From: Candidatus Tepidiaquacella proteinivora
Lineage (GTDB): Bacteria > Bacteroidota > Ignavibacteria > Tepidaquicellales > Tepidaquicellaceae
Direction of reading: 5' to 3'
Assembly (NCBI GenBank): GCA_013348845.1
Contig: CP054675.1
Location: 2,117,501-2,181,500 of the forward strand
DNA: 64,000 bases
The notes below the pieces were generated by a model. The model had not been told where the DNA came from, did no database searches, and was given only the letters and a program-made list of their open reading frames with translations. Positions 51,790 through 61,286 of the stretch are shown here, in pieces (the stretch's first letter is position 1; every line of letters starts with the position of its first letter). A program made the position numbers and the translations under genes.

Positions 51790-54075
51790 ATGAGACTATT
51801 TCTAACTTCTCTTCTTGTGTTAATGGTAGTTTTCTCATTTGGTGTAAATGCACAGGACCAACCTTCTACAGGGCTTGCTCCTTATATTGATTCACCAAAT
51901 AAGAATATAGTACCAAATCCTGGCATTAGTCCGGATTACTGGAATAGTAGAGCATTTGGATATAAAGCATATCCAACGCCTACGAACTGGTTTAAAATGT
52001 TTTTAAATGCTCCTGGTACTCTCACGGCAATTGGAACTGATGCCGGGAACTTTGTAACCGCTGCAAGCTTTGCACCGGGTGGTTTATATGCTTTAAGGTA
52101 TGGTATGTATACATTATATACCGTTGACACTACTACAGGTACTATGACAACTGTAACAACTGTTACTGGTGTAACAGGTAATATTACCGGTATAGCTTAT
52201 GACTGGTCAACAAACACAATGTTTGCTGTATCTTACAGTACTGCTACACAACTTTACAGCATAAACCTGACAACAGGTGCAGCAACTGCAATCGGTTCTC
52301 CACAAACTGGTCTTGTTATTGATATTGCTTGCAGTAGCGCGGGTAACTTGTACGGTGTTGATATTTCTACTGACAATTTAGTTTCCATTAACAAAACAAC
52401 CGGTGTCCTGACTACTATCGGACCAATAGGCTTTAATGCAAACTATGCTCAGGGTATGAGCTGGGATCACAGCACAGATTCTATGTTCTATGCTTCATAT
52501 AATGCAACAACTTCCGCCGGTGAATTAAGACGGGTTAATTTACAAACTGGTGCTACCACACTCATTGGTGCTTTCCAGGGTAATGCAGAAGTTGATGGTT
52601 TTGCAATCCCCGGTTCACCCGGCCCACAAATTATGCACACACCATTAATGAACACAACAAATCTTACTGGTCCATATCCGGTAAATTGTGTCATTAATCC
52701 TGCGGGCTCTCCAATTTCTACTGCAAAAGTATTCTGGTCAAGAAACAATCCAACAATTACTGATAGTGTTACTATGACCAATACCGGTGGAAATAACTGG
52801 ACTGCCAACATTCCAGGAAATGGTACACAAGCAATTTACAGATATTACATCTGGTGTATTGATGGTGCTGGTAGAGTAGGAAAATCACCTGCAAATGCTC
52901 CCGCATCATTGCATCAATTTACAGCAGCAGCTGATACTGGTAAACCAGTAATTACACATACACCACTTAGTGATTGGCCAAGACTGCAATGGCCCGCAAC
53001 TGTTAATGCAAGTGTGTATGATGCATACGGAGTTGATAGTGTTTGGGTTGGCTGGAGAAAATTCTACAATGGTCAGTACAAGAGATTCAACCTTGCAAAA
53101 GGTAGCGGTAATAACTGGTCTGGACAATTTAATTCAGATACATCTCAAGTTGCCGTTGGGGACACAATTTATTATCGTGTTATCGCAAGAGATATAAACA
53201 ATAATAAAGACTCTACATCCCAATATGCATTCAGAATTATCAACCAGGTAACAGTATGCATCGGTACAGGAACAACACTTGTCGGATATCCGTTCTATAC
53301 ATTTTATATGGATAGTAAGACACATATGTTATATTTAGGCAGTGAAATCGGAGTACCTGGCGGTGGTTCAATCACGAAGATAGGATTTTATGTAGGAGCG
53401 ATAGGTTCACCAGCTATGAGCGGATTCCAAGTCAGGATGCAGAACACAACAATAACTACTGTAACAGGATTTGTAACCACAGGTAGCTGGCAGACGGTAT
53501 TTACCTCATCGAATTACTTACCAGCAGGAACTGGCTGGCAATATATAGACTTGACCACTCCATTCTCCTATAATGGCACGAACTTACTTGTAGAAGTATG
53601 TTTCAACAATAGCAGTTGGTCAGCAAACACGACAGTACGGGCAACATCGGTATCACCGCAACGAACATTCCATCAATATGCAGATTTAAGTTCAGGTAAT
53701 GGATGTATTGATCCATTAACTTCAACTACAACCAATCCATTACTACCGAATGTATGCCTGGTAATTAATCCGGGTGGTTCTGGAATTTCTAACTTCAATA
53801 ACGAAATTCCGGAAAGATATGAACTCGGACAAAATTATCCGAATCCATTTAACCCGATTACCAAGATTAACTTCGCTATACCGAAACAAGGATTTGTTTC
53901 CTTGAAGGTATATGATGTACTTGGTAGAGAAGTCGTAACCCTTGTAAATGAAGTTAAAACTGCCGGAAATTATCTGGTAGATTTTGATGCTTCAGAACTT
54001 GCAAGTGGAGTTTACTTCTATAAACTTGAAGTTAATGGCTTCTCAGATGTAAAGAGAATGATGTTGATTAAGTAA
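51790..54075 (+). CDS. Large secreted beta-propeller protein with Ig-like and sugar-binding-like domains and T9SS sorting domain
   Basis: 761 aa from the ATG at 51790 (signal peptide 'MRLFLTSLLVLMVVFSFGV', ending NAQ; GGGAG upstream). Residues about 75-285 are repeats with 'LYSINLTTGAATAIG'-type motifs (DUF4394-like propeller). Next come two Ig-like domains (about 290-400 and 405-490) and a beta-rich domain ('YLGSEIGVPGGGSITKIGF') at about 495-660. A T9SS tail closes it ('GQNYPNPFNPITKI', 'SGVYFYKL', 'KRMMLIK'). Codon use is richer in C-ending codons than its neighbours. Perhaps a major surface protein; specific role unknown. Confidence 0.87.
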   Translation: MRLFLTSLLVLMVVFSFGVNAQDQPSTGLAPYIDSPNKNIVPNPGISPDYWNSRAFGYKAYPTPTNWFKMFLNAPGTLTAIGTDAGNFVTAASFAPGGLYALRYGMYTLYTVDTTTGTMTTVTTVTGVTGNITGIAYDWSTNTMFAVSYSTATQLYSINLTTGAATAIGSPQTGLVIDIACSSAGNLYGVDISTDNLVSINKTTGVLTTIGPIGFNANYAQGMSWDHSTDSMFYASYNATTSAGELRRVNLQTGATTLIGAFQGNAEVDGFAIPGSPGPQIMHTPLMNTTNLTGPYPVNCVINPAGSPISTAKVFWSRNNPTITDSVTMTNTGGNNWTANIPGNGTQAIYRYYIWCIDGAGRVGKSPANAPASLHQFTAAADTGKPVITHTPLSDWPRLQWPATVNASVYDAYGVDSVWVGWRKFYNGQYKRFNLAKGSGNNWSGQFNSDTSQVAVGDTIYYRVIARDINNNKDSTSQYAFRIINQVTVCIGTGTTLVGYPFYTFYMDSKTHMLYLGSEIGVPGGGSITKIGFYVGAIGSPAMSGFQVRMQNTTITTVTGFVTTGSWQTVFTSSNYLPAGTGWQYIDLTTPFSYNGTNLLVEVCFNNSSWSANTTVRATSVSPQRTFHQYADLSSGNGCIDPLTSTTTNPLLPNVCLVINPGGSGISNFNNEIPERYELGQNYPNPFNPITKINFAIPKQGFVSLKVYDVLGREVVTLVNEVKTAGNYLVDFDASELASGVYFYKLEVNGFSDVKRMMLIK

Positions 54076-54099
54076 TTATAGTAATCATAAGTATATAGT

Positions 54100-54137
54100 A
54101 AAACTCCCTTCCGCTGAAAAGTGGAAGGGAGTTTTTT
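54100..54137 (+). terminator. Rho-independent terminator
   Basis: Stem AAAACTCCCTTCCGC with GTGGAAGGGAGTTTT (one G-T pair), short loop, followed by T's; 25 bases after the stop at 54075. Confidence 0.92.
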
Positions 54138-54293
54138 ATTTAAATTAGTTCATAGTTTTTTAGTGATTGAAATTTATATAAATTTCTGAAAAATATCATT
54201 TGAATTGAATATTTTATTAATTTTGAAATATTTAAATTGATATTAATAAAATATGTTTCAAAAAACTCACCTATATTTATAAATAATAATAAA

Positions 54294-56042
54294 ATGAAAA
54301 ACTTAAATTTATTCTTTATTCTTGCTTTATCTTTATTACTTGGAGAATTTGTTATGGGGCAGGAAGTAATATATCTTTCACCAGTTCCGAACTCTAAGTA
54401 TAATATGGAACAAACTAATATTGTTATTGGCTATTCAAAAGAGTTAACAAATACTGAAATTAAGTCAGTAAGAATCAATGTCTTTGGCTCCAAAAGTGGT
54501 CAAACTGGTGGAGAAATTCTTGCGGTTGAAAATAATAAGAAATTAATTTTTATTCCAAACGCTCCTTTCACGCTGGGCGAAAAAGTAACGGTAAGTGTGA
54601 ATATTCCTAAATTAGAGATTAGCTTTTATATAAGAGAAAAAATTGCTCCTGTTATAACTAACGAAGTAAACAGATATGAACTGAAGGAATTTTATAAAGA
54701 AATAAATAAAAATTCAGCTGATGATATACCACAACTAAGAATTTTACAAAGTGGTGAGACAGCACCAGGATACATATTCATAGCAAACTTCACTCCATAT
54801 TATTATAACCCTACATATTTAATGATCTTAAATAATAATGGAATACCATACTATGCAAGACAATTAACTTATAGGGGATATGATTTTAAAAAACAGGATA
54901 ATGGTTTGCTGACGTTTTACGATGAAAAATCACATCATTATAAAGCGATTAATCAGATGAATGAAATAGTAGATAGTTTTAAGTGTGGAAATGGTTATTC
55001 AACTGATTTCCATGAATTACAGGTTATGAATGATGGTAGCGCCTGGTTGATGAGTTATGACCCGCAGGTTGTAGATATGAGTCAGATAGTACCTAATGGT
55101 GATACAGCAGCAATTGTAACAGGTTTAATAATTCAAAAAATAGACGATAAAAAAAATGTGGTTTTTCAATGGAGAAGCTGGGATCATATAGAAATAACAG
55201 AAGCTAGATTTGTTAGTCTTACTGCACATCAAATTGACTATATTCATGGGAATGCTATAGAAGTAGATTATGATGGGAATATTATGATTTCTTGCCGTCA
55301 TACAGAAGCAATATATAAAATAAATACTTCTACAGGTCAATTAATTTGGCGTCTTGGTGGTTCGTTAAATGATTTTACTTTTATCAATGATACAATTGGG
55401 TTTTCTTATCAGCATGATATCAGAAGATTAGCAAATGGAAATATTTCACTTTTTGATAATGGTAACTACCATACGCCCCAGTTTTCAAGAGCAGTTGAAT
55501 ATCATCTTGATGAAGCTCAAAAAACAGCAACTTTAGTATGGGAATACAGACATATCCCTCGATTATATGCTCCTGCTATGGGCAATGCACAAAGATTGCC
55601 CAATGGAAATACTCTAATTGGTTGGGGTTTGGATACACTTACATTAACAGAGGTAACTCCAACAGGAGAAATTGTTTATGAACTATGGTTACCAGCTGGC
55701 CAGTGGTCTTACAGGTCATTTAGATATGAATGGGAACAAATTATAACAGGGAACGAACCAAAAGAAAATCAAAAACCGAATTCTTATCAATTATTGCAGA
55801 ACTATCCGAATCCATTTAATCCAATCACAACAATAAAATATGATATTCCGGTAAACGGATTTGTAAAGTTAGTTGTTTTTGATGTATTAGGTAGGGAAGT
55901 TGCTACATTGGTTAATTCTTATCAGACAGCAGGTAGATATATCCTTACTTATGATTTTTCTAAATTGTCAAGCGGTATATATTTTTATAGGATAACTGTA
56001 AATGAATTTACAGATGTTAAGAGAATGATTTTAATGAAATAA
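54294..56042 (+). CDS. Arylsulfotransferase (ASST) family protein with T9SS sorting domain
   Basis: 582 aa from the ATG at 54294, which opens directly on the signal peptide ('MKNLNLFFILALSLLLGEFV'). Residues 140-500 form the ASST-type propeller: 'PGYIFIANFTPYYY', 'TDFHELQVMNDGSAWLM', 'DYIHGNAIEVDYDGNIMIS', 'QLIWRLGG', 'YQHDIRRLANGNISLFDNG' and 'GNAQRLPNGNTLIGWG'. The conserved His in several of these is likely involved in sulfuryl transfer, as in E. coli AssT; which one is inference. A T9SS tail follows ('LQNYPNPFNPITTI', 'SGIYFYRI'). Predicted extracellular sulfotransferase between phenolic compounds, or a non-catalytic homologue. Confidence 0.86.
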   Translation: MKNLNLFFILALSLLLGEFVMGQEVIYLSPVPNSKYNMEQTNIVIGYSKELTNTEIKSVRINVFGSKSGQTGGEILAVENNKKLIFIPNAPFTLGEKVTVSVNIPKLEISFYIREKIAPVITNEVNRYELKEFYKEINKNSADDIPQLRILQSGETAPGYIFIANFTPYYYNPTYLMILNNNGIPYYARQLTYRGYDFKKQDNGLLTFYDEKSHHYKAINQMNEIVDSFKCGNGYSTDFHELQVMNDGSAWLMSYDPQVVDMSQIVPNGDTAAIVTGLIIQKIDDKKNVVFQWRSWDHIEITEARFVSLTAHQIDYIHGNAIEVDYDGNIMISCRHTEAIYKINTSTGQLIWRLGGSLNDFTFINDTIGFSYQHDIRRLANGNISLFDNGNYHTPQFSRAVEYHLDEAQKTATLVWEYRHIPRLYAPAMGNAQRLPNGNTLIGWGLDTLTLTEVTPTGEIVYELWLPAGQWSYRSFRYEWEQIITGNEPKENQKPNSYQLLQNYPNPFNPITTIKYDIPVNGFVKLVVFDVLGREVATLVNSYQTAGRYILTYDFSKLSSGIYFYRITVNEFTDVKRMILMK

Positions 56043-56123
56043 ATTTTATCCTAAAATAACAATAAAAATATACTATCAGGGTTTTATAATTTTGAAATGG
56101 TTTTAGGTCTGTTTTTGAAATTA

Positions 56124-56169
56124 TTCTTTAGTGGGATATCGATAAGAGAGCATACTAAAGAAATTTTTT
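56124..56169 (+). terminator. Possible terminator downstream of the arylsulfotransferase gene
   Basis: 9-bp stem TTCTTTAGT / ACTAAAGAA with a 21-base loop, then one A and six T's. It is 81 bases after the stop, and the stem is A/T-rich, so this is uncertain. Confidence 0.4.
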
Positions 56170-56315
56170 GATAGGATCATTTTCTCATAGTTTTAAGTGT
56201 GTAGGGAAGCATTTCTGTTTTATATTATAATTAATAATCTCATTTATTACATTTAAAATATATTTAACTTAGTGGTTAAGTTATATATTTTTGTTTATAA
56301 ATTTTGTTTTGTATT

Positions 56316-58571
56316 ATGAAAAAAATTATTCTTTTTATTTTAATTTCAGTTAATTTACTTAATGCTCAAATTTATCAGGATTGGAAATGGTTGCATCAAT
56401 CACCACAAGGTAATGATTTAAGGTGGGTAAAAATGTGGAATGCTAATACATTCTATGCTGTTGGTATGAACGGAACATTTATAAAAACTACTAATGGTGG
56501 CTTAAACTGGATTTTCCACCATTCAGCAGGTAAAATGGGGGGGATCCCATTACAACGGGCAAATATATATAATGCTTGGTTTTTCAATCAAAATACTGGT
56601 ATAGTTGTTGGCAATTTAGGGTCAATTATGAGAACAACTGATGGTGGTCTTACTTTTGATAGTGTACCGGGTAATACTGCTCCTTCAAATGTTACTTTCA
56701 GGGGAATATATTTTATTAATGATTTAACAGGTTATGTTATTTCCGGTATAACTAATTATAGACTAATGAAGACTACTGATGGAGGTTTGAACTGGTATGC
56801 TGGGTATGGAAGTGCGCCGCCCTATTCTAATCCTTATTATATCTATGCTTTTAATGAAAATAAATTACTTGTGCTTAATCAATTGGGAGATATAGGTATT
56901 TCAACTAATGGTGGTTTATTATGGAACACTTATTATTCCGGTACAAGTGTGAATCTCTACAAAACAGTTTTTATTAATCCTGATACAGGTTTTGTTTGCG
57001 GTGATTGGGGAAGATGCAGATATACAACTAATGGCGGTTATAATTGGATTAATATGGCAGGCTCTATGTTAAATCCTGATGTTCATTTCTTTAATATTGA
57101 ATACAGAAATAATGCTGTTTTTCTTACAGGTAATTCTAACTATATATGGAGATCTTCAAACTATGGTTTAACATGGGATACTATTCCGTTTATTTCACCA
57201 CAAGCGCATCTTCAATGGGGTAATTCTTTTTATGCTTCGGATTTTTCTTTTACCGGTGATACTATAATTACTGTTGGAGCATATGGTTCGATTCATCAAA
57301 AAAATGGTAATAATTTTATTACTCATAGTCAGTATTTGAAAAAAGGAAATTTAAGAGATGTTGTTGTTATACCAGCAACTGGCGTTATTATTGCAGTAGG
57401 GGGTCCATCGGTATCAACTACAGAATTAGTAACATCAGACCAGATTCTCAGATCTTCTGATAATGGATTGCATTGGTCTGTTGTTTCACCATCTGCTAAT
57501 TCTACTGCGGATTTTTACAGTATTGAAATGATTGATGATAATACAGGATATATTTGCGGTAGTAAATCCGCTGTTTACAAAACAACGAATGCCGGTTTAA
57601 CCTGGGATTCTGTTATAATTCCGATAATTCCTTCTAATATTATTCTTTCAAAAATAGATTTTGTTAATGCTCAAACTGGTTGGATATTTTCAAGATATGC
57701 AAGTGGAAACGATTCTACTATATTCAAAACTACAAATGGTGGCTTAAACTGGTTTAAACAAAAATTCGGAACGATTTCAGGAAATGAAAATTCAGTTTTT
57801 AGCGCATGTATGATTGATACCAATACAGGTTGGTTGCTAAATTCAAAACCTCGACCCTGGAAAACCACAAATGGTGGACTGACATGGGATTCTACTTCTC
57901 TCGGTGATAATTACCTGGCTGGTAGTTTGTATGATATAAAAATGTTAAATGCTTTTACTGGATATTGTGTTGGCTCCAATAACAGAATATACAGAACTAC
58001 AAATGGTGGGGCAACACCCTGGAGTAATGTTAGCTTTTCATCAACAACGATACTAACTTTATATGCCTGTGAATTTATAAATTCTATGGAAGGTGTTGTT
58101 ATGGGGACTTATGGATTTGCTTATTATACTTCAAATGGGGGTATTACCTGGATTAATAAGGCAATTTCTTCTGGTACCAATGATATATATGGTTCATTTA
58201 TGACACAGGATGGCAAAGTCTTTGCTGTGTCTCTTTTGAGTGCTTCCATATTCAGGGATTCTAATTTAATGTCTGTCGGAATTAATAAAAATTCTGAATT
58301 CATACCTGATGATTTTATATTGGAACAAAATTATCCTAATCCTTTTAATCAGTCAACAATTATAAGATATCATTTACCAAATAAGGCGAAGGTTACTCTG
58401 AAAATCTTTGATATATCAGGTAAGGAAATAACAACACTTGTCTCTGGGGTTCAGGATGCAGGTGTTCATAATATATATTTTACTCCTTCTGATTTAAGTA
58501 GTGGAATTTATTTTTATAGATTATATACAGATGATTATTATAAAACAGGTAAAATGATACTTATTAAATAA
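56316..58571 (+). CDS. Secreted YCF48-like repeat protein with T9SS sorting domain
   Basis: 751 aa from the ATG at 56316 (a TTG four codons earlier is less likely); signal peptide about 1-18 ('LLNAQ'). At least nine repeats such as 'IKTTNGGLNW', 'MRTTDGGLTF', 'MKTTDGGLNW', 'YTTNGGYNW', 'YKTTNAGLTW', 'FKTTNGGLNWF' and 'WKTTNGGLTW' suggest two propellers. The final 75 residues are a T9SS sorting domain ('EQNYPNPFNQSTII', 'SGIYFYRL', 'GKMILIK'). Same family type as the gene at 19345, but much longer. Likely a surface adhesin or scaffold; no enzyme activity can be assigned. Confidence 0.88.
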   Translation: MKKIILFILISVNLLNAQIYQDWKWLHQSPQGNDLRWVKMWNANTFYAVGMNGTFIKTTNGGLNWIFHHSAGKMGGIPLQRANIYNAWFFNQNTGIVVGNLGSIMRTTDGGLTFDSVPGNTAPSNVTFRGIYFINDLTGYVISGITNYRLMKTTDGGLNWYAGYGSAPPYSNPYYIYAFNENKLLVLNQLGDIGISTNGGLLWNTYYSGTSVNLYKTVFINPDTGFVCGDWGRCRYTTNGGYNWINMAGSMLNPDVHFFNIEYRNNAVFLTGNSNYIWRSSNYGLTWDTIPFISPQAHLQWGNSFYASDFSFTGDTIITVGAYGSIHQKNGNNFITHSQYLKKGNLRDVVVIPATGVIIAVGGPSVSTTELVTSDQILRSSDNGLHWSVVSPSANSTADFYSIEMIDDNTGYICGSKSAVYKTTNAGLTWDSVIIPIIPSNIILSKIDFVNAQTGWIFSRYASGNDSTIFKTTNGGLNWFKQKFGTISGNENSVFSACMIDTNTGWLLNSKPRPWKTTNGGLTWDSTSLGDNYLAGSLYDIKMLNAFTGYCVGSNNRIYRTTNGGATPWSNVSFSSTTILTLYACEFINSMEGVVMGTYGFAYYTSNGGITWINKAISSGTNDIYGSFMTQDGKVFAVSLLSASIFRDSNLMSVGINKNSEFIPDDFILEQNYPNPFNQSTIIRYHLPNKAKVTLKIFDISGKEITTLVSGVQDAGVHNIYFTPSDLSSGIYFYRLYTDDYYKTGKMILIK

Positions 58572-58621
58572 TAAAGGTTTACTTGAACATAAAAGTTTTT
58601 TAAAAAATAAAAATTAAAACT

Positions 58622-59833
58622 ATGGCAAAACTAACATTAGAAAATTTAATAGAAAGAAACTTTATAAATGGTAAGAGGATTCTTGTCAGGGTTGATTTTA
58701 ATGTGCCCCTTAATGAAAATCGGGAAATTACCGATGATAAAAGAATAGTTGAGTCATTACCGACAATTAAAGCAATTATTGAAAACGAAGGTAAATGTAT
58801 TTTAATGAGTCATCTCGGAAGACCAAAAGGTGAAAAAAATAAAAAGTACTCTCTTGATGTTGTTGCTCAACATCTGTCAAAACTTTTGGGACAAGATGTA
58901 TTGTTTGCTGAAGACTGCATATCTGATAATAATATAGATTTAATCAATAGTATGAAGTTTGGAGATGTATTATTATTGGAGAATCTCAGATTTTACAAAG
59001 AAGAAGAGAAAAATGACGCAGAATTTGCGAAAAAATTATCCACTTTTGGTGATATTTATGTAAATGACGCTTTTGGGACTGCCCATAGAGCACATGCATC
59101 AACAGAAGGAATTACTCATTACATACAAACCTGTGCTGCTGGATATCTTATGGAAAAAGAATTAAAGTATTTATATTCAGCCATTGAAAATCCAGCACGA
59201 CCTCTTGTTGCTATTTTAGGTGGTTCAAAAATATCAGGTAAAATAGATGTTTTGGAAAATTTATTGAATATTGCAGATACAATTCTTATTGGTGGTGGAA
59301 TGATGTTTACTTTTTATAAAGCTCTTGGTTATGAAATTGGAAAATCTGTTCTTGAAGAAGATAAAATTGAACTTGCAAAATCCATCTATGAAAAAGCAAA
59401 AACTAAAAATTTCCTTTTGCCCTCTGATATGATGATTGCGGAAAAAATTGAAAGTGGTGCAAATACAAAAATTATTTCCGCTGATAAATTCCCAATTGAT
59501 TTAAGAGACTGGGTGGGAGTTGATATAGGTGAGGAAACAATTAGAAAATATAGAAATGAAATTTTAAAAGGTGCTACTATAATTTGGAATGGTCCTATGG
59601 GAATATTTGAAATTAATGATTTTGCAAAAGGCACTTTTGAAATAGCAAAAGCTCTTGCTGATGCAACAGCAAAAGGCGCTATAACAATAGTAGGTGGTGG
59701 TGATTCTGCTTCTGCAATAAATAAAGCAAACCTGTCTGATAAAATTACCCATGTTTCAACAGGTGGTGGTGCTTCTTTGGAATTACTTGAAGGAAAACAA
59801 CTACCGGGTATAGTTGCTTTAACGGATGTATAA
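58622..59833 (+). CDS. pgk: Phosphoglycerate kinase
   Basis: 403 aa, normal length. 'KRILVRVDFNVPLNENREI' (substrate loop), 'LMSHLGRPKGE', 'VNDAFGTAHRAHAST', 'GYLMEKELKYL', 'LGGSKISGKI', 'WNGPMGIFE' and 'GGGDSASA' are the standard Pgk signatures. It transfers phosphate from 1,3-bisphosphoglycerate to ADP in glycolysis. Convergent with lpxC-fabZ, with only 6 bases between the two stops and no terminator visible there. Confidence 0.97.
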   Translation: MAKLTLENLIERNFINGKRILVRVDFNVPLNENREITDDKRIVESLPTIKAIIENEGKCILMSHLGRPKGEKNKKYSLDVVAQHLSKLLGQDVLFAEDCISDNNIDLINSMKFGDVLLLENLRFYKEEEKNDAEFAKKLSTFGDIYVNDAFGTAHRAHASTEGITHYIQTCAAGYLMEKELKYLYSAIENPARPLVAILGGSKISGKIDVLENLLNIADTILIGGGMMFTFYKALGYEIGKSVLEEDKIELAKSIYEKAKTKNFLLPSDMMIAEKIESGANTKIISADKFPIDLRDWVGVDIGEETIRKYRNEILKGATIIWNGPMGIFEINDFAKGTFEIAKALADATAKGAITIVGGGDSASAINKANLSDKITHVSTGGGASLELLEGKQLPGIVALTDV

Positions 59834-59839
59834 TTAAAT

Positions 59840-61264
59840 TTATTTTGTTTCCGTAGTATCTTTATCCATAACAGCTGCGGTGAATTCACCTTCACAGGCA
59901 AGTTCGCCACCAAGTTGGTTTTTATATGCTTTCCCTACAATCTTGAAAATATTTCTTTTGTATGATACAAGTTCCATTTCCATTATAAGCTGATCTCCAG
60001 GTATTACAGGTTTTCTGAATTTAACTTTCTCTATTCCACCAAAATAAACTAGTTTCTTTTTTGGGTCACCAATTCTATGTAATAAAAGAACACTTCCACA
60101 TTGCACCATTGATTCAACTATAAGAACTCCGGGCATAATTGGTCTTGATGGAAAGTGACCAATAAAAAATGGTTCATTTATTGTAACATTTTTTATTCCT
60201 ACAACTCTTTTATCAATTTCAAGTTCTACTATTTTATCTATCATTAAAAATGGATATCTATGTGGCATGAAATCAAGAATGGACATTATATCAAAAACTG
60301 CTTCACCGGATTTTGTTACCTGAAATTTCTTAACCAGTTTGTGTTGTAAATACATTTTCCGTAACATTTTAGTGAATTCTACATTTGCTCTATGCCCCGG
60401 TCTTGCAGCGAGTATTTGACATTGAAGCGGAGCACCTAATAATGCTAAATCCCCAAGCAAATCTAATAATTTATGCCTTGCAGGTTCATTTTTAAATCTT
60501 AATTCTTTATCACTTAAAATACCGGTTTTTCCTATGAATAATTCATCACCAAGATTATATTTCTTTTTCATTTCTTCAAATTTATTCACATCAAAGTCTT
60601 CATCTACTATAACTATTGAATTATTAATATCTCCACCTTTCCCTAACCCTTGTTCTTTCAGCATCTCAATTTCTTTTAAAAAACAGAAAGTTCGCGCAGG
60701 TGCAAATTCTTTTTCAAATTCCTTTTCAAGATTAAATAAACCAGTGTGTTGTACCCCCAGTGCTGGATTGTTGAAATCAATTATTAAAGAAATTCTGAAA
60801 TCATCTTTCAATGGTAATGCTGCTATATCTATATTGTTTTGCTCATCGTGATAATGTACCAACTCTTCAACTACAAGATATTCTCTGCTTGCATTCTGTT
60901 CAACAATACCAGCGTTTAGTAATGTTTCAACATAATGTTTTGCGCTGCCATCCATTACTGGTGGTTCGTTTGAATTAAGTTCAACTATTATATTATCAAT
61001 TTGGCAGCCGGTTATTGCTGCTAATACATGCTCAACAGTGTGAACCTCTGCATTATTCAAACCAAGATTTGTTCCTCTTGATATATCTCTTACATGGTCT
61101 ATATCAGCTGGAATTTCAGGTGAACCTTCAAGGTCTATCCGTTTGAATTTTATTCCATAATTTTCGGGGGCTGGCTTAAAAGTCATTGTTACTGGATTTC
61201 CTGTATGAAGACCTACTCCTGATAATGAGGAGGGTTTCGAAATTGTTCTTTGATTTTTAATCAT
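59840..61264 (-). CDS. lpxC/fabZ: Bifunctional LpxC deacetylase / FabZ dehydratase fusion
   Basis: 474 aa. Residues 1-305 are LpxC: 'SLSGVGLHTGNPVTM', Zn-ligand His79 in 'HTVEHVLAA', 'HKLLDLLGDLALLG' (further Zn ligands) and 'ILAARPGHRAN'. Residues about 325-474 are FabZ: 'LPHRYPFLMIDKIVELE' pattern ('MPHRYPFLMIDK') and the active site 'GHFPSRPIMPGVLIVESMV' (His and Glu). The first catalyses the committed step of lipid A synthesis, the second the 3-hydroxyacyl-ACP dehydration. The fusion is well known in the Bacteroidota group. It follows lpxD by 22 bases; lpxA is not in the window. Confidence 0.96.
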   Translation of the reverse strand: MIKNQRTISKPSSLSGVGLHTGNPVTMTFKPAPENYGIKFKRIDLEGSPEIPADIDHVRDISRGTNLGLNNAEVHTVEHVLAAITGCQIDNIIVELNSNEPPVMDGSAKHYVETLLNAGIVEQNASREYLVVEELVHYHDEQNNIDIAALPLKDDFRISLIIDFNNPALGVQHTGLFNLEKEFEKEFAPARTFCFLKEIEMLKEQGLGKGGDINNSIVIVDEDFDVNKFEEMKKKYNLGDELFIGKTGILSDKELRFKNEPARHKLLDLLGDLALLGAPLQCQILAARPGHRANVEFTKMLRKMYLQHKLVKKFQVTKSGEAVFDIMSILDFMPHRYPFLMIDKIVELEIDKRVVGIKNVTINEPFFIGHFPSRPIMPGVLIVESMVQCGSVLLLHRIGDPKKKLVYFGGIEKVKFRKPVIPGDQLIMEMELVSYKRNIFKIVGKAYKNQLGGELACEGEFTAAVMDKDTTETK

Positions 61265-61286
61265 AGAAAAAATATTAGTTTTCTCA

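Noticed and set aside
59386-59913. Long minus-strand frame opposite pgk
   Set aside because: Antisense shadow running into lpxC-fabZ; no family signal and pgk is certain.
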